In this document: positions 15,329 to 23,931 of the stretch, piece by piece
Layout of the letters: each line of letters starts with the position of its first letter
Position numbering within the stretch: position 1 is the first letter of the stretch
Origin: Flavobacterium sp. CF136
Lineage (GTDB): Bacteria > Bacteroidota > Bacteroidia > Flavobacteriales > Flavobacteriaceae
Assembly (NCBI RefSeq): GCF_000282055.1
Contig: NZ_AKJZ01000067.1
Coordinates: forward strand, 1 to 46,397
Length of the DNA: 46,397 bases
Direction: 5' to 3'
Made by a program: the position numbers and the translations under genes
The notes under the pieces: generated by a model
What the model was told of the DNA's origin: nothing
Database searches by the model: none
What the model saw: only the letters and a program-made list of their open reading frames with translations

Positions 15329-17062
15329 ATGACAGAAGCCAAAGTAAATAGAAATCGAAAGCCATTTATTTTAGTGCTTCTTTATTATATTTGTAAGTCT
15401 CATTTATTTTTAATCAGCTTGAAAAATTATTTATTTCTTTTTTTATTTGTTCTTTTGGTCAGTCCTGTATATGCATCGGATAGCACAGATACTATTTTGG
15501 ATAAGCTGAATGATGCGATGAAAAATAAGCAGCGATATGTTCAGTTAAAAGAAGAGCGTATTTTAAACTTCAAAAAAATAAAATCATCGGATTTATCAAA
15601 AGAACAAGAGTATAATTTTAATAAGACACTGTATAAAGAATATCAGAAGTTCAACTCAGATTCAGCTATTTTATATGTAAAGAAAAACCTGAAGATTGCC
15701 AATGAACTTCATAAAAAAGACTGGACAGATTTAGCACAATTGCAACTGGCAAATCTCTATTCGTCATCAGGAAAATACCGCGAATCTGAAGCAATTTTAA
15801 AAAGTATCAACAAAAAAGGATTAGCAAAATCATTACTTCCTAACTATTATTTTACGTACCGTGAGTTTTTTGAACATTATAATGCCAACAGTAACAGCAA
15901 AATATTTATTGAGCAAATCGGTAAGTATCGTGATTCATTATTAGCAGTCATAAATCCTAACTCTTTAGATTATAAAATAAATAAAATTCAGAAGAATATC
16001 TATAACAGAAACTTTGATATTGCCGAAAAAGAATTATTGAGTTTATTGAAAAAAACTAAAGATAATAATCCGCAATATGCATTGATTACTTATCTTCTGG
16101 GAAGTATTTACGGGTCAACCCATAAGCCGGAATTAAGAAAAAAATATTATGCCCTTTCAGCTACATCAGATATTAAACAAGCGATAAAAGACAATGCCTC
16201 GATTCAGGAATTAGCTTTGATTTTTTATAAAACAGGAGATGTCGACATGGCTTATAAACTTACCCAGTCGGCTATCGAAGATGCGCTTTTTTGTAATGTG
16301 CAATTTCGTACGCTTTTAATGTCAGAAGTCTATTCGATTATCAATACGGCCTATTTAGAGCGTGAGGCCAGAAGAAAAGACGAGCTTAAGGTTTATCTTT
16401 TATGTATTAGCTTACTTTCTGTTTTTCTGATTCTGGGTGTAATATATGTTTACAAACAAATGAAAAAAGTCTCCAGAATACGTGGGGAACTTTATATAAC
16501 CAGTGAAAAACTAGCAGAATTAAACAAAGATATTACAGAAACCAATAATCAGCTTCAGGAGCGAAATGCCCAATTATCAGAATCGAATCATATCAAGGAA
16601 GAATATATTGCGCATTTTTTTAATCTTTGTTCCGCTTACATCAATAAGTTAGAAAATTACCGGATTATTCTAAATAAAAAGGCTACTGCCAAACAATTTG
16701 ATGAGATTTACAGAATGCTGAAATCAACTACCTTGGTTGATAATGAACTGGAAGAATTATACAAAAACTTCGATATTATCTTTTTAAACTTGTATCCCAC
16801 CTTCGTAAAAGATTTCAATGCCTTACTTATTAAAGAAGAGCAAATTGTACTGAAACAAGGCGAATTGCTTAATACCGAACTTCGAATTTTTGCACTTATC
16901 AGACTTGGAATAACTGACAGTATAAAAATCGCAGCATTTCTTCGTTATTCTTTAAGCACTATTTACAATTACCGCACAAGAGCTCGAAATAAAGCTGTCG
17001 TTTCCCGAAATGATTTTGAGGAAATGGTCATGAAAATAGGTTTGATTTCAATAAAAATCTAA
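15329..17062 (+). CDS. DUF6377-type membrane-spanning regulator
   Basis: A protein of up to 577 residues. A signal/anchor segment (about 31-50) is followed by a TPR-like helical periplasmic region (about 60-340), one membrane helix (about 353-373, VYLLCISLLSVFLILGVIYVY), a cytoplasmic coiled coil (about 385-420) and a C-terminal domain with an HTH-like end (TDSIKIAAFLRYSLSTIYNYRTRARNKA). This is the layout of inner-membrane regulators that sense sugars in the periplasm, as in the SusR-like group of Bacteroidota. The GH3 gene 200 bp downstream on the same strand is the likely target. Start is uncertain: TTG at 15419 gives a neat signal peptide (MKNYLFLFLFVLLVSPVYA) and follows a TATATTTG promoter element at 15386-15393. 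The inducer is unknown. Confidence 0.75.
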   Translation: MTEAKVNRNRKPFILVLLYYICKSHLFLISLKNYLFLFLFVLLVSPVYASDSTDTILDKLNDAMKNKQRYVQLKEERILNFKKIKSSDLSKEQEYNFNKTLYKEYQKFNSDSAILYVKKNLKIANELHKKDWTDLAQLQLANLYSSSGKYRESEAILKSINKKGLAKSLLPNYYFTYREFFEHYNANSNSKIFIEQIGKYRDSLLAVINPNSLDYKINKIQKNIYNRNFDIAEKELLSLLKKTKDNNPQYALITYLLGSIYGSTHKPELRKKYYALSATSDIKQAIKDNASIQELALIFYKTGDVDMAYKLTQSAIEDALFCNVQFRTLLMSEVYSIINTAYLEREARRKDELKVYLLCISLLSVFLILGVIYVYKQMKKVSRIRGELYITSEKLAELNKDITETNNQLQERNAQLSESNHIKEEYIAHFFNLCSAYINKLENYRIILNKKATAKQFDEIYRMLKSTTLVDNELEELYKNFDIIFLNLYPTFVKDFNALLIKEEQIVLKQGELLNTELRIFALIRLGITDSIKIAAFLRYSLSTIYNYRTRARNKAVVSRNDFEEMVMKIGLISIKI

Positions 17063-17261
17063 AAAAGCATTTTAAATCCACTACTTTTTTTTACATCAAT
17101 ATTTTTTTAATGTATTGATTTTTAATAATTTAAATTTTTTGTTTACTACTTTTTTATATTTAGAAATTTCACAAGCACTATAACGTTTTAGCTTTACCAT
17201 ATTATTTAGAGCATGTTTTTGATATCTAAATATATAGTAATGATTAATAAATAAAATAGTT

Positions 17262-19478
17262 ATGTCTAAAAACGTTAAAGTAATAGTTGTCTTGCTGTTG
17301 CTGAATTTATTTTTGGGTAATGCACAAAATAAAGTTCCGGTTTATCTTGATGATAAAAAGCCAATTGATCAACGTGTAGAAGATGCGCTTTCGCGAATGA
17401 CTACAGCTGAGAAAATTGCAATGATTCATGCGCAATCTAAGTTTAGTTCACCGGGAGTGCCGCGTTTAGGAATTCCTGAAAACTGGATGACGGATGGACC
17501 GCACGGAATTCGTACCGAAGTTTTATGGGACGAATGGGTGCAGGCAGGCTGGACAAATGATTCCTGTATTGCTTTCCCGGCCCTTACAGCACTTTCTGCT
17601 ACCTGGAACAAAGAATTAGCTTCATTATATGGAAAATCAATAGGCGAGGAAGCACGTTTTCGTAACAAAAATGTATTGTTAGGGCCTGGAGTTAATATCT
17701 ACAGAACTCCATTAAACGGTCGTAATTTCGAATACATGGGAGAAGATCCTTTTTTAACTTCAAAAATGGTGGTTCCTTATATCAAAGGAGTTCAATCAAA
17801 CGGAGTTGCTGCCTGTGTAAAACATTTTGCCCTGAATAATCAGGAAACCAATCGTAATGCCGTAAACGTAATTGTTGATGACCGTGCGTTGTACGAGATT
17901 TATCTCCCGGCTTTTAAAGCAGCTGTTCAGGAGGGTGATGCATGGGCAATAATGGGTTCATACAATAAATATAAAGGGCAGCATTGCTGTCATAATGAGT
18001 TTTTACTAAATGATATTCTTCGCGGGGAATGGGGTTTTAAAGGTGTTGTAATCTCAGATTGGGGAGGGGTTCATGATACAAAACAAGCTATTCATAATGG
18101 CTTGGATATGGAATTTGGTTCCTGGACAAATGGGCTTACCTGGGGGAACAGTAATGCATATGATAATTATTATTTAGCAAAGCCATATTCAGACATGATT
18201 AAGTCCGGTGAAGTTGGGACTAAGGAATTAGATGAAAAAGTACGTCGTATTTTACGTTTGTCATTCTTGACAAATATGAACAAAGACAGACCTTTTGGAT
18301 CTTTTGGAACAAAAGAACACGCTGATGCAGGTTTGAAAATTGCCGAAGAAGGAATTGTATTATTACAAAACAAAAATAATATCCTGCCAATTGATCTTTC
18401 TAAAACTAAGAAAATTGCGGTTATCGGAGAAAATGCAATCAAGATGATGACAGTTGGCGGAGGAAGTTCTTCATTGAAAGCAAGATATGAAATTACACCG
18501 CTTGAAGGATTAAAGAAAAGAATCGGAAGTCAGGCTGAAATTGTTTATGCCCGTGGTTATGTGGGAGATCCGACAAGTAACTATAACGGAGTTATTGCAA
18601 AAGTGAGTTTAGAAGAAAAACGTTCTCCGGCTGAATTAACTGCCGAAGCTTTAAAAGTAGCCAAAGATGCTGATGTTGTTCTTTTTATTGGAGGTTTAAA
18701 TAAAAGTCCAAATCAGGATGATGAAGGTCACGATCGTAAAGAATTGGAACTTCCTTACAATCAGGATCAATTAATTCAGGAATTGGTTAAGGTAAATAAA
18801 AATCTGGTTTTTGTAAATATTTCAGGGAATGCTGTCGCAATGCCATGGGTAAAAGAAGTTCCGGGAATTGTTCAGGGATGGTTTTTAGGTACTGAGTCTG
18901 GGAATGCTTTGGCTGCTGTTTTAGTTGGAGATGTGAATCCGTCCGGAAAATTGACTTTTACTTTCCCGGTAAAATTAACAGATAACGGAGCTCACGCTTT
19001 AGGAGAATTTCCGGGTGGAGATGAAGTAAAATATAATGAAGGAATTTTTGTTGGATACCGTTGGGCTGACAAACAAAAAATAAAACCATTATTTGCTTTC
19101 GGACATGGTTTGAGTTACACGACTTTTGAATACGGAAAGGTGATTGCTGATAAAAAGCAAATGTCAGTGGGAGATCAGATTACGTTTTCCGTAAAAGTAA
19201 AAAATACAGGAAGCAGAGAAGGAGCGGAAATTGTTCAGCTTTATATCAGTGACTTAAAATCTTCTTTGCCACGTCCTGTAAAAGAATTAAAAGGCTTTGA
19301 GAAAATTTCGCTTAAAGCGGGAGAAGAAAAAACAGTAACTTTTACAATTGACAAAACGGCTTTGAGCTTTTTTGATGATAAAAAACACGACTGGGTTGCA
19401 GAACCAGGAACTTTTGAAGCCTTAATAGGAGCATCTTCAACAGACATAAAATCTAAAGTGAGTTTTTCACTTCAATAA
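17262..19478 (+). CDS. Glycoside hydrolase family 3
   Basis: A 738-residue GH3 enzyme with a signal peptide (core VIVVLLLLNLFLGNA, cleavage near NAQ). The barrel domain carries KHFALNNQETNRN and the nucleophile Asp266 in VISDWGGV; the alpha/beta sandwich follows with IGGLNKSPNQDDEGHDR, whose Glu region is the usual acid/base zone, and a fibronectin-III-like domain closes the protein (from about 625). It is thus a periplasmic beta-glucosidase-like enzyme acting on oligosaccharide non-reducing ends. It is clearly a different subfamily from the GH3 at 11149: it is shorter, lacks the calcium-loop lead-in and differs around the active site (DWGG against DWFGG). The DUF6377 regulator directly upstream is its likely controller. 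The gene ends in a terminator. Confidence 0.9.
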   Translation: MSKNVKVIVVLLLLNLFLGNAQNKVPVYLDDKKPIDQRVEDALSRMTTAEKIAMIHAQSKFSSPGVPRLGIPENWMTDGPHGIRTEVLWDEWVQAGWTNDSCIAFPALTALSATWNKELASLYGKSIGEEARFRNKNVLLGPGVNIYRTPLNGRNFEYMGEDPFLTSKMVVPYIKGVQSNGVAACVKHFALNNQETNRNAVNVIVDDRALYEIYLPAFKAAVQEGDAWAIMGSYNKYKGQHCCHNEFLLNDILRGEWGFKGVVISDWGGVHDTKQAIHNGLDMEFGSWTNGLTWGNSNAYDNYYLAKPYSDMIKSGEVGTKELDEKVRRILRLSFLTNMNKDRPFGSFGTKEHADAGLKIAEEGIVLLQNKNNILPIDLSKTKKIAVIGENAIKMMTVGGGSSSLKARYEITPLEGLKKRIGSQAEIVYARGYVGDPTSNYNGVIAKVSLEEKRSPAELTAEALKVAKDADVVLFIGGLNKSPNQDDEGHDRKELELPYNQDQLIQELVKVNKNLVFVNISGNAVAMPWVKEVPGIVQGWFLGTESGNALAAVLVGDVNPSGKLTFTFPVKLTDNGAHALGEFPGGDEVKYNEGIFVGYRWADKQKIKPLFAFGHGLSYTTFEYGKVIADKKQMSVGDQITFSVKVKNTGSREGAEIVQLYISDLKSSLPRPVKELKGFEKISLKAGEEKTVTFTIDKTALSFFDDKKHDWVAEPGTFEALIGASSTDIKSKVSFSLQ

Positions 19479-19509
19479 AAGTCATTAATTTTCTAAATTG
19501 GTTGGTTGT

Positions 19510-19546
19510 AAAGCTGCAATTGTAAAAAGTTGCAGCTTTGTTTTTT
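19510..19546 (+). terminator. Intrinsic terminator after GH3 gene
   Basis: AAAGCTGCAA (19510-19519) pairs with TTGCAGCTTT (19530-19539), then GTTTTTT. Confidence 0.9.
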
Positions 19547-19580
19547 GAAATTATTTTTTTGACTGAGTAACCACAATATT

Positions 19581-19640
19581 GTCATTCCACAGGAATCTCT
19601 ACAAAAATATAATCATTAGAAGGGATTCCTGCGGAATGGC
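19581..19640. repeat. REP-like hairpin with TTCC-x-CAGGAAT arms
   Basis: CATTCCACAGGAATC near 19583 pairs with GATTCCTGCGGAATG near 19624-19638 with one mismatch around a loop of about 25 nt. It is non-coding and unrelated in sequence to the repeats at 37/778 or 13603. It lies in the 262-bp gap before the acyltransferase gene; the remainder is AT-rich leader. Confidence 0.6.
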
Positions 19641-19740
19641 AAACGGAGTGATAAAAAACGTTAAGAAATAAATAATAAAATAGTTATTTTAGCCTGAACC
19701 AAAAAATAAAACTAACCTTGTTAACCACCAAAAACATTTT

Positions 19741-20871
19741 ATGAATTCAACTTCTATTGATATCAAACCAAAAAAACATTATGAAATTTTAGACGGTTTG
19801 CGTGGAGTAGCAGCCATTTTAGTAGTTGCTTTTCATATTTTTGAAACCTTTGCCGGAGGAAACCGTTTTAAACAAATCATCAATCACGGTTATCTGGCTG
19901 TTGATTTCTTTTTTCTTTTATCGGGATTTGTAGTCGCTTATGCGTATGATGATCGCTGGGGAAAAATGACGCAATGGGAGTTTTACAAAAGGCGTTTAAT
20001 TCGTTTACAGCCCATGGTGATAATGGGAATGATCATTGGCGCTGTCTTTTATTATTTTCAGGCTTCAGATATTTTGTTTCCACAAATTGCAGGAATGCCT
20101 GTTTGGAAGTTAATTTTAACGATGCTAATCGGGTTTACATTATTACCAATTCCACCATCAATGGAAATTAGAGGATGGGGAGAAATGCATCCGTTAGACG
20201 GACCTGCATGGTCATTGTTTTTCGAATACATCGCGAATATTTTATATGCTTTGTTCTTTCGTAAATTCTCGAATAAAGTAATGGGAATATTTGTTTTAAT
20301 ATTTGCCGGAATGCTAATTAATTACACTGTTTTTGGACCCAAAGGAGATGTTATTGGCGGATGGTCATTAAATCTGGAACAAATGAATATTGGTTTTACC
20401 CGTTTATTATATCCATTTTTTGCCGGAATATTGCTTTCCCGTTTAGGAAAACTAATTCATATAAAAGGAGCGTTTTGGGTTTGTAGTTTATTGATTACCA
20501 TAATTTTATGTGTACCAAGAATTGGAGATGAAAACAGCTTATGGATGAATGGTTTATACGAATCAGTTTGTATTATTTTATTGTTTCCTTTAATCGTTTC
20601 TGTCGGAGCCGGAGGAGAAATAAAAAATCCATTTTCATTAAAAATCTGTAAACTTTTAGGTGATATTTCATATCCGATTTATATCACGCATTATCCGCTT
20701 ATTTATTGGTATACAGCCTGGGTTGTAGATAATAAAGTTTCCATACAAGACGGTTATGGATTGGGTATCGGAGTTTTGATTGCCAGTATTGCAATAGCGT
20801 ATTTATGTCTGAAATTATACGATGAACCGGTTAGGAATTGGCTGCAAAATAAATTTCAAAAACGTATGTAG
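19741..20871 (+). CDS. Membrane acyltransferase, family 3
   Basis: A 376-residue polytopic protein with about ten membrane segments. The acyltransferase-3 signature opens it: EILDGLRGVAAILVVAFHIFE, with Arg21 and the likely catalytic His32, then GYLAVDFFFLLSGFVVAY and later GPAWSLFFEYIANI. Family members move acyl groups, commonly acetyl, from the cytoplasm onto exported sugars such as polysaccharide, lipid-linked or surface glycans. The acceptor here is unknown. It is monocistronic, lying between a terminator at 19510 and one at 20872. Its position between a GH3 gene and the pectin locus may be coincidental; a role in decorating a surface glycan fits the family better than a role in pectin breakdown. 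Confidence 0.88.
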   Translation: MNSTSIDIKPKKHYEILDGLRGVAAILVVAFHIFETFAGGNRFKQIINHGYLAVDFFFLLSGFVVAYAYDDRWGKMTQWEFYKRRLIRLQPMVIMGMIIGAVFYYFQASDILFPQIAGMPVWKLILTMLIGFTLLPIPPSMEIRGWGEMHPLDGPAWSLFFEYIANILYALFFRKFSNKVMGIFVLIFAGMLINYTVFGPKGDVIGGWSLNLEQMNIGFTRLLYPFFAGILLSRLGKLIHIKGAFWVCSLLITIILCVPRIGDENSLWMNGLYESVCIILLFPLIVSVGAGGEIKNPFSLKICKLLGDISYPIYITHYPLIYWYTAWVVDNKVSIQDGYGLGIGVLIASIAIAYLCLKLYDEPVRNWLQNKFQKRM

Positions 20872-20900
20872 AGATGCACAGCAGTGCATCTTTTTTTTTT
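20872..20900 (+). terminator. Intrinsic terminator after acyltransferase gene
   Basis: AGATGCAC (20872-20879) pairs with GTGCATCT (20884-20891) around a 4-nt loop, then a run of ten T. Confidence 0.9.
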
Positions 20901-20930
20901 GCCACAGATTATTAAGATTAAAATGATTTT

Positions 20931-21872
20931 TTAAAATAAATTATGACTTTTAAGCCATTCTTTACAATCTATTGTCCAAAACTGGCTGGTATCTTTTACT
21001 CCCAAACCAAAACCATGACCGCCTTTTTCATAGAGGTGTAATTCCGCAGAAACATTGTTTTTCTTTAAAGCCAAATAATAATTAATACTATTTTCAGGTA
21101 ATACTGCGCCATCATCTGAAGCATGTGCTAAAAAGGCAGGAGGAGTTTCTGATGTAATCTTTTTTTCATTAGAAAAATTATCAATAAGAGCTTTTGAAGG
21201 CTCTTTTCCCAATAAACTAGTTTGTGATCCTTTATGTGTGATTGCATTTTCCATAGATATGACCGGGTAAATCAAAATTGAAAAATCGGGGCGGGCACTT
21301 GTCTTGATTGTTGATTCGTATGTTTTGTCGTCGTAATGTGTTGCTAATGTTGAGGCTAAATGACCGCCTGCAGAAAAACCCATAATTCCAATTTTATTTG
21401 AATCAATATTCCATTTTACAGCATTAGATCTGACATATCGAATCGCTTCCTGAACATCCTGCAAAGGACCGATAGTTTTGTCCTTCATAATTAAATCATT
21501 TGGTAATCTGTATTTTAAAACAAATGCCGCAATTCCTAAACTATTCAGCCATTGGGCAACTTTGGTACCTTCTTTGTCAATTGACAAGTGCGAATATCCA
21601 CCACCCGGTAAAATGATTACGGCAGTCTGATTAGGTTTTATTTCTTTTGGAAGAAAAACACTTAACGTTGGGATTGTTACCAAACTTGTGCTTTGTACTT
21701 TTCCTTCTTTTATAATTTCTTTTTCTGTATAATCCGGGGCACTTATTTCACTGGGAATTTTATTCCAAAGAGGTAAAATTTCATTCTGTGAATGTAAATT
21801 ATTTAGTATTCCAAAACATAAGGATAGTATATAGATGCTTTTCTTTAAATTAAATTTTTTAAATGTTTTCAA
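20931..21872 (-). CDS. Secreted alpha/beta-hydrolase, acetyl-esterase type
   Basis: A 313-residue hydrolase with a signal peptide (hydrophobic IYILSLCFGILNNL, cleavage near HSQ). The oxyanion-hole motif LPGGGY (88-93) and the GxSxG elbow GFSAGG with Ser167 are visible; the triad is probably completed by Asp253 or Asp254 in ASDDGAVLP and His286 in GGHGFG. This is the BD-FAE/Axe-like group found in plant polysaccharide loci, which takes acetyl groups off xylan or pectin or their oligomers. It is transcribed away from the hexuronate transporter genes, sharing their 430-bp intergenic region, so it probably belongs to the pectin regulon as a deacetylase that clears the way for the GH28, PL10 and GH105 enzymes. 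I saw no convincing promoter for it. Confidence 0.82.
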   Translation of the reverse strand: MKTFKKFNLKKSIYILSLCFGILNNLHSQNEILPLWNKIPSEISAPDYTEKEIIKEGKVQSTSLVTIPTLSVFLPKEIKPNQTAVIILPGGGYSHLSIDKEGTKVAQWLNSLGIAAFVLKYRLPNDLIMKDKTIGPLQDVQEAIRYVRSNAVKWNIDSNKIGIMGFSAGGHLASTLATHYDDKTYESTIKTSARPDFSILIYPVISMENAITHKGSQTSLLGKEPSKALIDNFSNEKKITSETPPAFLAHASDDGAVLPENSINYYLALKKNNVSAELHLYEKGGHGFGLGVKDTSQFWTIDCKEWLKSHNLF

Positions 21873-22144
21873 TTTTAAAGGTTTTAGGTTTTATTAATTT
21901 TTGGTTATTTGTAAAACGGAGTTATTTTTTTTTCTTCAAAATAAATTCAAAAGACAGATCATTAATGAGAAATATATAAAAAAACATCATAATTAAAGCT
22001 TTTATTTAATTTTATATCAATAGCTTAGGGTGATTTTAGGATTATGTTTAATTAACAAATATATTGTTTATTATATAATTTTATATATGTTTTTTTGCAA
22101 TATATGTTTAATATGTCACATGAAATAATTTTTTAAATAATAAT

Positions 22145-22174
22145 TTGGAATATAAGGATTTAAAACTATATTTG
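22145..22174 (+). promoter_or_regulatory. Promoter of hexuronate transporter genes
   Basis: TTG (22145-22147), a 19-nt spacer and TATATTTG (22167-22174) match the Bacteroidota sigma-A promoter TTG-N19-TAnnTTTG. The LacI-type operator begins at the very next base. The leader to the start codon at 22304 is about 125 nt. The rest of the 430-bp gap back to 21873 is very AT-rich; a reverse-strand TATATTTG (22056-22063) is a weak candidate for the esterase gene. Confidence 0.8.
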
Positions 22175-22188
22175 TGCAATCGATTACA
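22175..22188. promoter_or_regulatory. LacI-type operator 1 (transporters)
   Basis: TGCAATCGATTACA, a near-perfect palindrome, abuts the -7 element and would cover the transcription start, a classic repressor position. The same sequence recurs at 25309 and a fully symmetric form at 36191. Confidence 0.82.
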
Positions 22189-22303
22189 TTTTTTAAATTC
22201 AGATTTATATTTAAAGCGTAATTTCGATTGTTGAAAGCAATAATATTGCTGTTATTTTGAATTAATTTAAAGGGCATTTATAAGCCAAATAAACATAGTT
22301 ACT

Positions 22304-23875
22304 ATGAGTCAAACCAACAAATCTATTGGGAATTATCGCTGGAGTATTTGTGCATTATTGTTTTTTGCAACTACTATTAATTATTTGGACAGACAAGTCC
22401 TTTCGCTGACATGGAGTGATTTTATTGCACCTGAATTTCACTGGACCAATAATGATTATGGAAATATTACAGCTTTGTTTTCTATTTTTTATGCCGTTTC
22501 CTTATTGTTTGCAGGAAGATTTGTGGATTGGCTGGATACTAAAAAAGGTTTTCTTTGGGCCATTGGAATATGGTCAATTGGTGCCTGTCTGCATGCTTTT
22601 TGTGGTATTGCGACAGCGGGGATCATTACAGGAAACTGGTTTGTTGGTTTTGAAGGGGCAAAAGAAGCTATTCGTACTGTAAATGATACGGGAATGGTTA
22701 TTAATGTAAGTGTTACATTATTTATTTTTGCCCGTTTTATTTTAGCAATAGGTGAAGCTGGAAATTTTCCGGCAGCTATTAAAACTACAGCTGAATATTT
22801 TCCTAAAAAAGACAGGGCATTTTCTACAAGTATCTTTAACGCAGGTGCTACAGTTGGAGCATTGGCTGCTCCAATATCTATTCCATTCATTGCTAAGGCT
22901 TTTGGCTGGGAAATGGCTTTTATTATTATTGGTGCTTTAGGTTTTATATGGATGGGATTTTGGGTTTTTATGTATGATAAACCTGAGAGACATCCAAGAG
23001 TTAATGCTGAAGAATTAGCTTATATTCAGCAAGATGATGTTGCGGATAGCAAATTAGTAGGTTATGTACCTGAAACAACAGTTAAAGTTACTTTCAAAGA
23101 TTGCTTTAAGTACAAACAAACGTGGGCGTTTGCTTTTGGTAAATTTATGACTGATGGTGTATGGTGGTTCTTCTTGTTCTGGACCCCGGCTTATTTAAAA
23201 TCTGTTTACGGAATGGATTCTACCCAAGCTGCTTTACCATTATTTGTGTTATATATGATTACTTTACTTTCAATAATTGGAGGCTGGTTGCCAACTTATT
23301 TTGTTGAAAAGAAAGGAATGAATCCTTATGAAGGGAGAATGAGAGCGATGTTGATTTTTGCATTTTTCCCATTATTGGCATTAGTAGCGCAGCCTTTAGG
23401 ATACGTTAGCTATTGGGTTCCGGTAATTATAATTGGTATTGCTGGTGCTGCTCACCAGGCGTGGTCTGCTAATATCTTTACAACTGTTGGAGATATGTTT
23501 CCTAAAAAAGCAATTGCAACCATTACAGGTATTGGTGGTTTGGCAGGAGGTTTAGGATCTACTCTAATTAATAAAGGATCAGGAGTTTTATTTGATTTTA
23601 CTCAACGTAACTGGAGTTTGATAAACGGACAGTCTTTATTAGAGAAATACCCTCAATTTTTAAATCCGGAAACTGAAAAGGTGTTTTTAAAAGAAAGAGG
23701 TGTAGCTAATTTAGGAGATTTTTTAAAATCATTATCGGTATCTGGAGATACTGTTGTTGATGGTATAAATTCAGGATATATGATTATTTTCTCTATCTGT
23801 GCAGTTTGCTACTTAATTGGCTGGTTTGTAATGAAAACCTTAGTGCCAAAATATAGACCAATTACTGATCTTTAA
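22304..23875 (+). CDS. MFS hexuronate transporter (ExuT-like), long form
   Basis: A 523-residue major facilitator protein of the anion:cation symporter type (ACS). The N-terminal signature FFATTINYLDRQVLS and the segment IGEAGNFPAAIKTTAEYFPKKDRA are typical of hexuronate/galactonate permeases, and QAWSANIFTTVGDMFP matches the second-half signature. It should import galacturonate, glucuronate or unsaturated uronates with protons across the inner membrane. Compared with its tandem neighbour it has two extra stretches: about 35 residues around 103-140 and about 50 around 430-490, both in loops. First gene after operator 1, so presumably repressed by LacI until pectin products appear. The second transporter follows 56 bp later in the same apparent operon. 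Confidence 0.88.
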   Translation: MSQTNKSIGNYRWSICALLFFATTINYLDRQVLSLTWSDFIAPEFHWTNNDYGNITALFSIFYAVSLLFAGRFVDWLDTKKGFLWAIGIWSIGACLHAFCGIATAGIITGNWFVGFEGAKEAIRTVNDTGMVINVSVTLFIFARFILAIGEAGNFPAAIKTTAEYFPKKDRAFSTSIFNAGATVGALAAPISIPFIAKAFGWEMAFIIIGALGFIWMGFWVFMYDKPERHPRVNAEELAYIQQDDVADSKLVGYVPETTVKVTFKDCFKYKQTWAFAFGKFMTDGVWWFFLFWTPAYLKSVYGMDSTQAALPLFVLYMITLLSIIGGWLPTYFVEKKGMNPYEGRMRAMLIFAFFPLLALVAQPLGYVSYWVPVIIIGIAGAAHQAWSANIFTTVGDMFPKKAIATITGIGGLAGGLGSTLINKGSGVLFDFTQRNWSLINGQSLLEKYPQFLNPETEKVFLKERGVANLGDFLKSLSVSGDTVVDGINSGYMIIFSICAVCYLIGWFVMKTLVPKYRPITDL

Positions 23876-23931
23876 AAAAAAATAAAATTTAACTAACTAA
23901 TAGTATTACTAACCTAAACCAAAATGTAATT

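Noticed and set aside
22056..22063. Reverse-strand TATATTTG as promoter of the esterase at 20931
   Set aside because: No -33 element at 17-20 nt and a leader of about 180 nt; too weak in such AT-rich sequence to list as a feature.
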